Origin: Candidatus Polarisedimenticolia bacterium
GTDB taxonomy: Bacteria > Acidobacteriota > Polarisedimenticolia > Gp22-AA2
Assembly: GCA_036001465.1 (NCBI GenBank)
Contig: DASYUH010000052.1
Span: 1 to 64,000 of the forward strand
Reading direction: 5' to 3'
DNA length: 64,000 nucleotides
Shown: one piece after another, positions 35,816 to 43,919 of the stretch
Layout of the letters: each line of letters starts with the position of its first letter
Position numbering within the stretch: the stretch's first letter is position 1
Position numbers and translations under genes: made by a program
Notes under the pieces: generated by a model
What the model saw: the letters and a program-made list of their open reading frames with translations, nothing else
What the model was told of the DNA's origin: nothing
The model's database searches: none

Positions 35816-35870
35816 GCACCGGCTTCCGGCTGTCTGTCGGCGGGCTGACGGCCGCCCGGATGGTCCCGGC

Positions 35871-35886
35871 GCGGACTGTAGTCCGC
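35871..35886. promoter_or_regulatory. Perfect palindrome in a divergent control region
   Basis: GCGGACT-GT-AGTCCGC: 7-base arms, 2-base centre, between the divergent genes starting at 35749 and 35951 and upstream of both promoters. It is a plausible operator for a dimeric regulator, possibly metal-responsive given the neighbour. Confidence 0.45.
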
Positions 35887-35917
35887 ACCCAGAGGTCCAC
35901 TGAAACCCTTGTAGGCC

Positions 35918-35945
35918 TTGACTTCCAGCCGGATGGTCGTAGTTT
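35918..35945 (+). promoter_or_regulatory. Promoter giving a leaderless mRNA at 35951
   Basis: TTGACT (35918-35923), 16-base spacer, TAGTTT (35940-35945). The ATG at 35951 is 5 bases downstream, about where transcription should begin. Confidence 0.6.
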
Positions 35946-35950
35946 TCGGC

Positions 35951-36853
35951 ATGCGCCATTTCCAGGATGGACCCGATCACTCGGGACGGCGCCTGAGCCG
36001 CCTGGGACGGGCTTCGGCCCTCGTCATGGCGGGGTGGGTGCTCGCCTTCTCCGGCCGGGCGTCCGCGTCGAGCCTGCCGGAGCCCATCGACGTCACGGGC
36101 GATCGTTCGGGGATGGCCCCGGCGACCGCCACCTTCACGGCTCCCGCACACATTCTCCCGACGTCGTTCACTCTTCCCATCCCGGCGATCTCGCGCCTCG
36201 AGGCGGGACGGACGCTGATCCAGTCGTCCGATTTCACCCTGTCGTCCATGGACAAGCACCGGGAGCCCGGCGAGTTCACTGCATTGGGATTTTCGGGGCG
36301 GCTCATGGCGCGAATGCAGCGGGAGGCGCTGCGGTATCGACGCCAGAACATGTCGGACGTGACGGCGGTCCCCGACAGGGTCTTCGAGGACCTGGATTCG
36401 GACGCTCTCAAGCGGCGGAGCCACGAGGCGTCGCGCATCGTGACCCGATCCGTTCGCCGGGCCTTGGACGTGGAGCTCGAGCGTCTGGCCAGGACCTCGC
36501 TCGGCCTTGGCCGGACCATCGACCTGCTCGGGAGCCTCTCATCCCGAGGCACGCGCTCCCGTCCGCCCGCCAGCCCGGAAAGCACGCAAGCGGGCATGTC
36601 CCCCTCCGTTCCGGGAGCGGCCGATGGGGGATGGCGTGGTGGAATCGGGATGCGTCTCGACGCGCACCCCGCCCTCCTGATGCGCGCCGAAGCGTCCCGT
36701 CTCTCCGGGCGGCTGGAGATTCCGGTGCGCAACGAGCCGATCCGCCTCTCTCTCGACTGTCCGCTCGGGTCGCGCGGGCGCGCGGTGCTGTCCTCCGGAA
36801 TGCCCCGCGACGGACAGGGCTGGGCCACCGTCATGCTCAACTTCAGCTTCTAG
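35951..36853 (+). CDS. Exported protein of unknown function
   Basis: 300 residues. A signal peptide (about 18-40, ASALVMAGWVLAFSGRASA) leads to a domain with a charged helical centre (about 110-190) and a C-terminal beta region ending in TVMLNFSF, a terminal Phe as in many outer-membrane beta-barrel or barrel-targeted proteins. No family is recognised. The ATG at 35951 is chosen because the promoter -10 ends 5 bases before it; in-frame starts at 35918 and 35933 fall inside the promoter. It is convergent with pabB, 29 bases apart. Confidence 0.65.
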   Translation: MRHFQDGPDHSGRRLSRLGRASALVMAGWVLAFSGRASASSLPEPIDVTGDRSGMAPATATFTAPAHILPTSFTLPIPAISRLEAGRTLIQSSDFTLSSMDKHREPGEFTALGFSGRLMARMQREALRYRRQNMSDVTAVPDRVFEDLDSDALKRRSHEASRIVTRSVRRALDVELERLARTSLGLGRTIDLLGSLSSRGTRSRPPASPESTQAGMSPSVPGAADGGWRGGIGMRLDAHPALLMRAEASRLSGRLEIPVRNEPIRLSLDCPLGSRGRAVLSSGMPRDGQGWATVMLNFSF

Positions 36854-36882
36854 ATTCCCCGCCGCGCCGCCGCCCGGCGGTG

Positions 36883-38382
36883 TCAGCCATTGACGAGGCG
36901 GGCCCCCAGCGCATCGAGCAGCGCCTTGGCCTTGTCGAGCGTCTCCCGATACTCTGTTTCCGGCTGGGAATCGGCCACCACGGCCCCCCCGACTCGCAGG
37001 TGCGCCCGGCCCGCTGCACACACCAGGGTTCTTATGACAATGTTGAAGTCCATGCCTCCGTCGAGCGACAGATAGCCGATGCCGCCCGAGTAGATCCCCC
37101 GCTCCTCCCCCTCCAGCTCGTCGATGATCTCCATCGCGCGCACCTTGGGGGCGCCGGTCATGGATCCTCCCGGAAAGAGCGCCTTCAGGACATCGACGCG
37201 ATCCGCGTCCGGTCGCAGGCCCCCGGAGACGGACGAGACCAGGTGGTGCACGGTGGCGAACGATTCCAGGGCGCACAGCTTCTCGACGCGCACGCTCCCC
37301 GTCTCGCAGACCCGACCCAGATCGTTCCGGACCAGATCGGCAATCATCACGTTTTCGGCGCGGTCCTTGGCGCTCAGCGACAGCTCGCGGGACAGGCGCG
37401 CATCCTGTTCCGGCGTGAGGCCACGGGGACGCGTGCCCTTGATCGGGCTGCTCCGGACGCGGCTTCCCTGGAGCGCCACGAAACGCTCCGGCGAGGCCGA
37501 CACCACCTGGAAAGGACCCGCGTCCAGGTAGGCGGAGAAGGGGGCCGGATTGCATCGGGCCAGATCGGCGAACAGGTCGGCGGGGTCGCCATCGAAGGGG
37601 CACTCGATGCGATGCGACAGATTGACCTGGTACAGATCGCCCGCACCGATGTACTCGAGCGCCCGGGCGACGGTCGCGAGGTAGGCCTTTCTGTCCGTCT
37701 TCAGACGGGCGTTTCGGCGGGCACCCTCCCCGCCTCCCCGGGACCCCGGCGCGCGCTCCGGGGCGTGGGCGCGCCCGGGCTCTCCGACCGGGGCCGGGCC
37801 CGACATGACGCGTCGCATCTCCTCGAGGCCGGACGCGGCGCGCGCTTCCCGTTCGCGCTCGCCGGCGGCCCCGAGGCCCGTGGCGACCAGGACGACGCGT
37901 CGTTCCCGATGATCGAAGACCAGGGCGCGATCGTAGAGCCCAAACCATGCATCCGGCTGGCCAAGGGGATCGGGGGGCGCGCACGGCAGGCGCTCCACGG
38001 CGCGCCTCAGACCGTAGCCGAGGTAGCCGATCGCGCCGCCCGCGAAAGGCACTCCCGGTGCGGCTCGCTGCAACGCCCCCGCCGGGGCGAGCGCGCGCAG
38101 GAAATCGAACGGATCGCTCACGGCGCGCCGATCGATCCGCTCCTCACCGTCCAGGACCCGGGCCAGTGTCGCTTCGCCGCCCCGCAGCGTGGCGACGAGG
38201 AGGGGATCCCACGCCAGGATCGAGTGGTGTGATTCGGGATGGTCCTCGAGGCCGCTCAGGAGCAGGACCGGGTTCCTGCGCCGGCGGACACGCAGGAGCG
38301 CCTCCACGGGGTCGATGAAGCGCGGCAGGAACTCCACGACCGCCCGCGGCGGGGGGGACACCGGGAGGAGCGCTCCGGTCAT
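36883..38382 (-). CDS. pabB: Aminodeoxychorismate synthase component I
   Basis: 499 residues, chorismate-binding family. The motif SSPIKGTRPRG contains PIKGT, whose Lys is diagnostic for PabB rather than the PIAGT of TrpE. DLVRNDLGRV, FPGGSMTGAPKVRAM and YSGGIGYLSLDG complete the active site. It converts chorismate plus ammonia to 4-amino-4-deoxychorismate for folate. A Gly/Arg-rich insert of about 30 residues lies near 205-235. Its ATG overlaps the pabC stop by 4 bases. The glutaminase partner PabA is not in the window. It is the last gene of the rny-thiC-mqnE-pabC-pabB run. Confidence 0.92.
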   Translation of the reverse strand: MTGALLPVSPPPRAVVEFLPRFIDPVEALLRVRRRRNPVLLLSGLEDHPESHHSILAWDPLLVATLRGGEATLARVLDGEERIDRRAVSDPFDFLRALAPAGALQRAAPGVPFAGGAIGYLGYGLRRAVERLPCAPPDPLGQPDAWFGLYDRALVFDHRERRVVLVATGLGAAGEREREARAASGLEEMRRVMSGPAPVGEPGRAHAPERAPGSRGGGEGARRNARLKTDRKAYLATVARALEYIGAGDLYQVNLSHRIECPFDGDPADLFADLARCNPAPFSAYLDAGPFQVVSASPERFVALQGSRVRSSPIKGTRPRGLTPEQDARLSRELSLSAKDRAENVMIADLVRNDLGRVCETGSVRVEKLCALESFATVHHLVSSVSGGLRPDADRVDVLKALFPGGSMTGAPKVRAMEIIDELEGEERGIYSGGIGYLSLDGGMDFNIVIRTLVCAAGRAHLRVGGAVVADSQPETEYRETLDKAKALLDALGARLVNG

Positions 38383-39275
38383 GATCGGGCCGTCCCGCCC
38401 GCGGCGGCCGCCGCGGTGGCGCATTCGCGCCGCAGCACGTCCCGGTAGCGCTCGAGGAGATCGCGCGCCACGGCGCCGGGGATTCCGCCTCCGACCGGCC
38501 GGCCTTCCACCCGGACCACCGGCAGCACCTCCCAGGACGTGTTGGTGAGAAACACCTCGTCCGCGGCGAAGAGCCGGCGGGACGGAAGAGGCTCTTCGGT
38601 GACCTCGATCGAGGCGGCTCGCGCGATCTCGATCACCGCTTCCCGGGTGATTCCCGGCAGCCCGCCCGACGGAGCCGGAGGGGTCCGGAGCCGCCCCCCC
38701 TCCACCAGAAACACGTTGCTCACGGTCCCTTCCGTGAGGTTCCCCAGACCGTCGAGAAGAATCGCCTCGAAGGCTCCCCGATTGCGCGCTTCACGCCGCG
38801 CCAGGACGGAGCCCAGGCGCGAGGTCGACTTGATCTGCGGGTCGAGCGCTTCGGGGGGAATCTGACGCCGGGACGGAATGGCGGCCGTCACCCCCTCGCG
38901 ATGCAGCGCCGGGTCGAGCCCGCCGAAGCCCGACGACGAGATCACCACGGTCGCGGGACCGTCCGCCTCGACGTACTCGCCGGGGCGGCCGGCGCCTCGC
39001 GTCACGGTCACCCGGATGCGCGCATCCCGCAGACGATTCGCTTCCAGCAGGTCGCCCACGGCCGCCGCCAGACCGGAAAGCGCGACCGGTAGATCGAGGC
39101 CGATCCCGTCCGCGGAGCGTCGCAGTCGCTGCAGGTGACGGTCGAGGCGGAAGACGCCGCCCCCCACGGCACGCAACGATTCGAACACGCCGTCGCCGTA
39201 AAGAAAGCTGCGATCGAACACCGAGACCCGTGCCTCGCTGTCCGCCACGAGACGACCGTTCAGATGAACCCACAA
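38379..39275 (-). CDS. pabC: 4-amino-4-deoxychorismate lyase (class IV aminotransferase fold)
   Basis: 298 residues of the fold-type IV PLP family. VSVFDRSFLYGDGVFESLRA, the PLP Lys in DPQIKSTSRL, NLTEGTVSNVFLV and FLTNTSWEVLPV are visible. The family also holds branched-chain and D-amino acid aminotransferases; the coupling to pabB makes PabC, which releases pyruvate and p-aminobenzoate, the best call. The start is a TTG at 39275 with a weak SD, fitting the family N-terminus (HLNGRLV), and is the least certain point. It follows mqnE by 50 bases. Confidence 0.85.
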   Translation of the reverse strand: MWVHLNGRLVADSEARVSVFDRSFLYGDGVFESLRAVGGGVFRLDRHLQRLRRSADGIGLDLPVALSGLAAAVGDLLEANRLRDARIRVTVTRGAGRPGEYVEADGPATVVISSSGFGGLDPALHREGVTAAIPSRRQIPPEALDPQIKSTSRLGSVLARREARNRGAFEAILLDGLGNLTEGTVSNVFLVEGGRLRTPPAPSGGLPGITREAVIEIARAASIEVTEEPLPSRRLFAADEVFLTNTSWEVLPVVRVEGRPVGGGIPGAVARDLLERYRDVLRRECATAAAAAGGTARS

Positions 39276-39325
39276 GGGATCACACCCATCCTTCGCGCCG
39301 GTCGTCCCGATTTTCGGGCCCGCCG

Positions 39326-40513
39326 TCAGGCCCGCGGGGCGGTCGCCCGGGACGCGGCCGGTCGCACGGGGAGGGGTGACGGGGCGCGCGGTCCGGAGGG
39401 AGGGAATCCCGCCGCATCCACGCGATTGTAGAGCGAATCTCGCTCCACGGGAATCCGTCCCGCCTCCTCGATGAGAGCGACCATCTGGGGCACGCTGATC
39501 ATCTGCGGGGAGGTGGAGCCCGCACGGTGGTAGATCTCCTCGGTCACGACCGTCCCGTCGAGATCGTCCGCGCCGAAATGCAGCGCCGCCTGCGCCACGC
39601 GAGGGGTCATCATGATCCAGTACGCCTTGACATGGGAGAAATTGTCGAGCATCAGCCGGCCCACCGCGACGTTGCGCAGCTCGTCGGCGGCGGAGGGCCG
39701 GGGCAGGTGCGACAGGCGCGTGTTCTCGGGGTGAAAGGCGAGCGGAATGAACGCCATGAAGCCGCCCGTCTCGTCCTGGGCTTCGCGCAGGAGCTGCATG
39801 TGCTCCAGGCGCTCCTCGAGGGTCTCGACATGTCCGTACATCATGGTGGCGTTGGTTCTCAGCCCGAGCCGATGGGCTGTCTTGGCGATGTCCATCCAGG
39901 CGCGATGGTCGATCTTCCCCTTGAACAGGACCTGGTGCGCATGGTCGGTGAGGATCTCCGCCCCGCCCCCGGGAATCGAGCCCAGACCGGCGTCCTTCAG
40001 CCGGCGCATCACGTCCTCCGGCGTCATGGCGAAATTCTCGGCCATGGCCGCGATCTCCACCATCGTGAACGCCTTGACGTGCACGTCGGGGCGCACCCGC
40101 TTCATGGTCCGGATCACGTCCTCGAAGTAGTCCAGCGGCAGATCGGGATTCACCCCCCCGACCATGTGGATCTCCCGGATCGGCTTGTCGATGTGCTCGC
40201 GCATCCGCCTCTCGACGTCTTCGGTCGACAGCACGTAGGCGTCGCTCTGTCGGGCCGTGCGGTAGAAGGCGCAGAATTTGCAGCCGGCCACGCAGACGTT
40301 CGTGTGGTTGATGTGCTGGTTGATGATGTAGTACGCCGCGCGTCCGTGCCGTTTTTCCCGCACCTCGTTGGCGAGCGCGCCGACCGCCAGGAGGTCCGGA
40401 TGCGCGTAGAGGGTCATCCCATCGTCCCCCGACAGGCGCTGGCCCGCCAGGACCTTTTCCAGGATGCCGCCCAGCCCGCTCCTCGTGATGCAGCGCTCCT
40501 GGAACGGCGTCAT
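39326..40513 (-). CDS. mqnE: Aminofutalosine synthase, radical SAM
   Basis: 395 residues. The radical SAM cluster motif is C74-x3-C78-x2-C81 (CVAGCKFC). MqnE-specific stretches rather than MqnC or CofH are GLGSIPGGGAEIL, KGKIDHRAWMDI, HRLGLRTNATMMYGHVET, FMAFIPLAFHPEN and GADDLDGTVVTEEIYHRAG. It joins the chorismate-derived enolpyruvyl benzoate to an adenosyl radical, the second step of futalosine menaquinone synthesis. The C-terminal 40 residues are an Arg/Pro/Ala-rich extension. Its ATG overlaps the thiC-like stop by 4 bases. No other mqn gene is in the window. Confidence 0.92.
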   Translation of the reverse strand: MTPFQERCITRSGLGGILEKVLAGQRLSGDDGMTLYAHPDLLAVGALANEVREKRHGRAAYYIINQHINHTNVCVAGCKFCAFYRTARQSDAYVLSTEDVERRMREHIDKPIREIHMVGGVNPDLPLDYFEDVIRTMKRVRPDVHVKAFTMVEIAAMAENFAMTPEDVMRRLKDAGLGSIPGGGAEILTDHAHQVLFKGKIDHRAWMDIAKTAHRLGLRTNATMMYGHVETLEERLEHMQLLREAQDETGGFMAFIPLAFHPENTRLSHLPRPSAADELRNVAVGRLMLDNFSHVKAYWIMMTPRVAQAALHFGADDLDGTVVTEEIYHRAGSTSPQMISVPQMVALIEEAGRIPVERDSLYNRVDAAGFPPSGPRAPSPLPVRPAASRATAPRA

Positions 40514-41868
40514 GCGTTCCCCGCCGTGCGCCGGAACGCCGCCGAGCCGACCCGCACGTGGCGGTGCGCCGCGTCGTCCTCGGGCGCCGTCAGGAGCTCG
40601 CCCAGCCGGGATCGGGTGTTCTCGAGGGCCATCGAGCAGAGCGTGCCGCACATCGAGCACACCGCCTTGTCGTAGTCCTCGCTCATGAGACGCAGCTCGC
40701 GGGCCTTCTCCGGATCGAGCGACAGGCGGTATTGCCCTTCCCAGTCCAGGCGCTTGCGGTAGACCGACATCTGGTCGTCGCGGCTTCTGGCCCCGAACAC
40801 CCCCTTGGCCAGGTCGCCCGAATGCGCCGCGATCTTGGTCGCGATGACGCCGTCGCGCACGTCCTCGACGGTCGGCAGCCTCAGGTGTTCCGCCGGGGTC
40901 AGGTAGCAGAGCACGTCGGCGCCCGCGGCCGACGCGACCGCGCCGCCGATCGCCCCGGTGATGTGATCGTACCCCGCCCCGATGTCGCTGGTCAGGGGGC
41001 CCAGCACGTAGAACGGCGCCCCCCGGCACACGCGCTTTTGAAGCAGCACGTTCGACTGGATCTGGTCGATCGGGACGTGACCGGGCCCCTCGATCATCAC
41101 CTGGACCGAGCGCTCGTGCGCCCGGCGCGTCAGCTCCCCGAGGGTCAGAAGCTCCTGGATCTGTGCCGCGTCGGTCGCGTCCCCGGTGGCGCCGGGGCGG
41201 ATGCCGTCCCCCAGCGACAGGGTCAGGTCGTGCTCGAAGGCGATGTCGAGCAGGCGATCGTACTGGGTGAACAACGGGTTCTCTTCCCCGGTCCGCGCCA
41301 TCCAGGAGGCCAGCATCGATCCGCCGCGCGACACGATCCCGGCGATGCGGCCGTCGGCGTCGAGACGCCGCACGGCTTCGCGGGTGACGCCGCAGTGCAC
41401 GGTCACGAAGTCGATTCCGTCCGCGGCGTGCTTCTCGATCACCTCGAAGAGTCCGTCCGCCGTCAGATCGTGGACCGACCCGCGATCGGCGACCGCCTGG
41501 TAGATCGGCACGGTCCCGAGGATCACCGGGCAGCGCCTGAGGATCTCACGGCGCACCCGGTCCAGCTCGTCGCCGGTCGACAGGTCCATGACCATCTCGG
41601 CGCCGCACTGGACCGCCATCCGGAGCTTGTCGAGCTCCTCGTGCAGCTGCTGGTGGTGACCGGAGGTTCCGATGTTGGCGTTGACCTTCGTCGCCAGCCC
41701 CTGCCCCACCCCGATCGGATTGTAGTCGTGGTGGATGTTTTTCGGGATGATGGCGACGCCCGCCGCGATGCGCCGGCGCAGGTCCTCCGGCTCGACGCCC
41801 TCGACGGCGGCGACGTAGCGCATCTCCTCGGTGATCGTGCCGCGCTTGGCCTGGTCCATCTGCGTCAT
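40510..41868 (-). CDS. thiC: ThiC-family phosphomethylpyrimidine synthase, short form
   Basis: 452 residues, the short ThiC form. Family stretches are KRGTITEEMRYVA, VKVNANIGTS-like TKVNANIGTSGHH, MVMDLSTG, TVHCGVT, GDGIRPGATGDA, VMIEGPGHVPID and LTSDIGAGYDHITGAIG. ThiC turns aminoimidazole ribotide into hydroxymethylpyrimidine phosphate for thiamine. The C-terminal cluster motif reads C404-x2-C407-x3-C411 (CSMCGTLC), one residue shorter than the CX2CX4C of the well-studied long enzymes. A benzimidazole-forming BzaF role cannot be excluded by sequence. No TPP riboswitch precedes it. GAGGAG is 8 bases before the ATG; it lies 16 bases after rny and overlaps mqnE. Confidence 0.88.
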   Translation of the reverse strand: MTQMDQAKRGTITEEMRYVAAVEGVEPEDLRRRIAAGVAIIPKNIHHDYNPIGVGQGLATKVNANIGTSGHHQQLHEELDKLRMAVQCGAEMVMDLSTGDELDRVRREILRRCPVILGTVPIYQAVADRGSVHDLTADGLFEVIEKHAADGIDFVTVHCGVTREAVRRLDADGRIAGIVSRGGSMLASWMARTGEENPLFTQYDRLLDIAFEHDLTLSLGDGIRPGATGDATDAAQIQELLTLGELTRRAHERSVQVMIEGPGHVPIDQIQSNVLLQKRVCRGAPFYVLGPLTSDIGAGYDHITGAIGGAVASAAGADVLCYLTPAEHLRLPTVEDVRDGVIATKIAAHSGDLAKGVFGARSRDDQMSVYRKRLDWEGQYRLSLDPEKARELRLMSEDYDKAVCSMCGTLCSMALENTRSRLGELLTAPEDDAAHRHVRVGSAAFRRTAGNA

Positions 41869-41884
41869 GGCCGTCGCTCCTCTC

Positions 41885-43450
41885 TCAATGGGCCGTGGCG
41901 GTGGCCCGCATCTCGCGGATGACCGTCACCTTGATCCGCCCCGGGTACTCCATCTGGGCCTGGATCTTCCTCGCCAGATCGGAGGCCAGCACCGCCAGCT
42001 GGTCGTCGCTCACCTTTTCGGCCCGCGCGATCACGCGGATCTCCCGGCCCGCCTGGATGGCGTAGGACTGCTCCACGCCCTCCATCTCGTTCGCCAGCCC
42101 TTCCAGCTGCTCGATCCGGCGCACGTAGTCGACCACGTTCTTGCGCCGCGCCCCCGGGCGCGACCCCGAAATGGCGTCGGCGGCCGAGACCAGGACGGAG
42201 ATCGGATTGGCCACGTCGGCATCCTCGTGGTGCGTGCCGATGGCGTTGATCACCACAGGGTGCTCATTGTAGCGCGTCGCGACCTCGACCCCAATCTCGG
42301 GATGCGTTCCCTCCCGCTCGAAGTCGATCGCCTTGCCGATGTCGTGGAACAGCCCGGCCCGTTTGGCAAGGGCCCCGTCCAGCCGGAGCTCCGAGGCCAT
42401 GATCGCGGTGAGCTTGGCGACCTCGATCGAGTGCATCAACACGTTCTGGCCGTAGGAGGTGCGGTACCGCAGGCGACCGAGGATGCGGACCAGCTCGGGA
42501 TGGACGCCGGTGATCCCGAGCTCCTTCAGCGCCTCCTGTCCGGCGCGCAGCATCAGCTCTTCGACCCGGCGCTGGTTCTTCTGAACCAGATCCTCGATCC
42601 GGCGGGGATGGATGTTGCCGTCCCTCACCAGCCGATCGAGGGTCAACCGCGCAATCTCCCGCTTGATGGGATTGAAGCACGAGAGGACGACGGTGTCCGG
42701 CTGCTCGTCGATGAGCAGCTGCACACCGGTCGCCTTCTCGAAGGCGCGGATGTTCTTGCCCTCGTGCCCGATGATGCGCCCCTTCAGCTTCTCGCTGGGG
42801 AGCTGGAACGCGGTCACGCTGCGCTCCGCCGTCCATTCCGAGGCGGTCCGTTCGATCGCCAGGGAGACGATCTTGCAGGCCTCGGTCTCGGCCTTCTTCT
42901 GCGCCTCGTCGCGCGCCTCGCGAATCATCCGGGCGGACTCGACGCGGACCTCCTGCCTCAGGGATTCGAGGAGCATCTGCTTGGCGTCTTCCGTGGTGAG
43001 ACCGGACACCCGGCTGAGCTGGTCACCCAGCTCCGCGGCCAGGCGCCGGGACCGATCGCGCTCCCGCCGCGCCTCGGTGTGGACCTCCTGCGTCTCGCGT
43101 TCGCGCTGCTCGAGCGCCCTCTCGCGGGAGCGCACGCGCGCGTCCTTCTCTCTCAGGCCGGACTCACGCTGCTCCAGGGCCTGCTCACGACGATCGCTTT
43201 CAAGCGCCCTGTTCTGCAGCTCCTGATCGAGCCTGGCCTTGGTCTTGAGCCACTCCTCGCGGGCCTGCAGCAGGGCCTGGCGCTTGTGATGCTCGGCTTC
43301 CTTGAGGGATTGGTTGAGAATGTCCCGGCTCTCTCCCCGGACCTGCTCGATGCGCGTGCGTCCGAGGACGATCCGGCTGAGCCATCCAAGAGACACTCCG
43401 ACCAGGAACAGGACTCCCGGCAGGAGCAGATCGTGGAACATCGTTTGCAT
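41885..43450 (-). CDS. rny: Ribonuclease Y
   Basis: 521 residues. One N-terminal membrane helix (about 7-25), a very long coiled coil (about 30-200), a KH domain (about 210-275, GRIIGHEGKNIRAFE) and an HD domain with HDIGK near 366 and THHEDAD. It is the membrane-bound endoribonuclease that initiates mRNA decay in many bacteria. The ATG at 43450 follows AGGAG by 7-8 bases. It is the first gene of a five-gene run and has an unusually long leader (promoter at 43862-43891). Confidence 0.95.
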   Translation of the reverse strand: MQTMFHDLLLPGVLFLVGVSLGWLSRIVLGRTRIEQVRGESRDILNQSLKEAEHHKRQALLQAREEWLKTKARLDQELQNRALESDRREQALEQRESGLREKDARVRSRERALEQRERETQEVHTEARRERDRSRRLAAELGDQLSRVSGLTTEDAKQMLLESLRQEVRVESARMIREARDEAQKKAETEACKIVSLAIERTASEWTAERSVTAFQLPSEKLKGRIIGHEGKNIRAFEKATGVQLLIDEQPDTVVLSCFNPIKREIARLTLDRLVRDGNIHPRRIEDLVQKNQRRVEELMLRAGQEALKELGITGVHPELVRILGRLRYRTSYGQNVLMHSIEVAKLTAIMASELRLDGALAKRAGLFHDIGKAIDFEREGTHPEIGVEVATRYNEHPVVINAIGTHHEDADVANPISVLVSAADAISGSRPGARRKNVVDYVRRIEQLEGLANEMEGVEQSYAIQAGREIRVIARAEKVSDDQLAVLASDLARKIQAQMEYPGRIKVTVIREMRATATAH

Positions 43451-43530
43451 GCCGTGTCTCCTGCGCGGCCGGTGAACCGGCGGCGCGGCAGGATCCTCTC
43501 CCGGCTGTGGCGTGGAATCCGAGATCCATC

Positions 43531-43560
43531 GCGCCCCCGAATCGGCGATGCGGGGGGCGC
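43531..43560. terminator. Strong hairpin between the rny promoter and rny
   Basis: GCGCCCCCG and CGGGGGGCGC flank an 11-base loop (one bulged base). No U-run on the minus strand follows, so it is a candidate attenuator or RNA 3' end rather than a classic terminator. Confidence 0.4.
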
Positions 43561-43802
43561 GGGAAGGCATTTCGGAAAGGGGCCTTGCGTTCGAGTCTCA
43601 GGGAGATGCGTGTGCCAGTGGGGTGCGGGGCCGGACCGTGCGGGCGGAGCGCGCTCGCCCTGGGGGCCATGAGCAGGACATAGTCGGACGGCCGGCCCGT
43701 CTGAGGGTGCCGGTCGCCGCGGCGGACGTCGCCGTCGCGGAGCCTTGAGAGGAATGCGCTCTGTGCCACCCCGCTCCCCCCCCTGCCGGCCGGGCCCGAG
43801 AG

Positions 43803-43821
43803 CCCGGCGTCAGGCGCCGGG
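43803..43821. promoter_or_regulatory. Perfect hairpin in the rny leader
   Basis: CCCGGCG (43803-43809) and CGCCGGG (43815-43821) with a 5-base loop, about 40 bases after the predicted transcription start on the minus strand. Confidence 0.4.
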
Positions 43822-43861
43822 TGAGAGGACCGTTACTCTAGCAGTGACCAAAACCTCGGAA

Positions 43862-43891
43862 AGTATAGCACCCGCCCGAAAGCCGCAGCAA
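43862..43891 (-). promoter_or_regulatory. Promoter upstream of the rny leader
   Basis: Minus strand TTGCTG (43886-43891), 18-base spacer, TATACT (43862-43867). The -35 touches repeat copy F, so the repeat end and promoter overlap. Confidence 0.52.
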
Positions 43892-43919
43892 CCCGGCCCT
43901 GCACCCGGTCCGGCTCCTA
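43890..43919 (-). repeat. GGAGCC-type intergenic palindrome, copy F
   Basis: Read on the minus strand it begins with the TAG stop of moaE (43917-43919), then GAGCCGGACCGGGTG and GGGCCGGGTT. It matches the family but has a diverged right arm. Confidence 0.55.

Larger units (their letters stand above)
43451..43916 (-). other. 466-base gene-free leader upstream of rny, candidate structured RNA
   Basis: No convincing protein gene on either strand. On the minus strand a promoter at 43862-43891 would start transcription near 43855, about 400 bases before rny. The transcript would contain a perfect hairpin (43803-43821, CCCGGCG / CGCCGGG) and a strong G/C hairpin (43531-43560). It may be a long untranslated leader or an independent small RNA. 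Confidence 0.5.

Noticed and set aside
43585-43600. TTCGAGTC resembling a tRNA T-arm in the gap upstream of rny
   Set aside because: The flanking bases do not pair and no anticodon or acceptor stem can be drawn.
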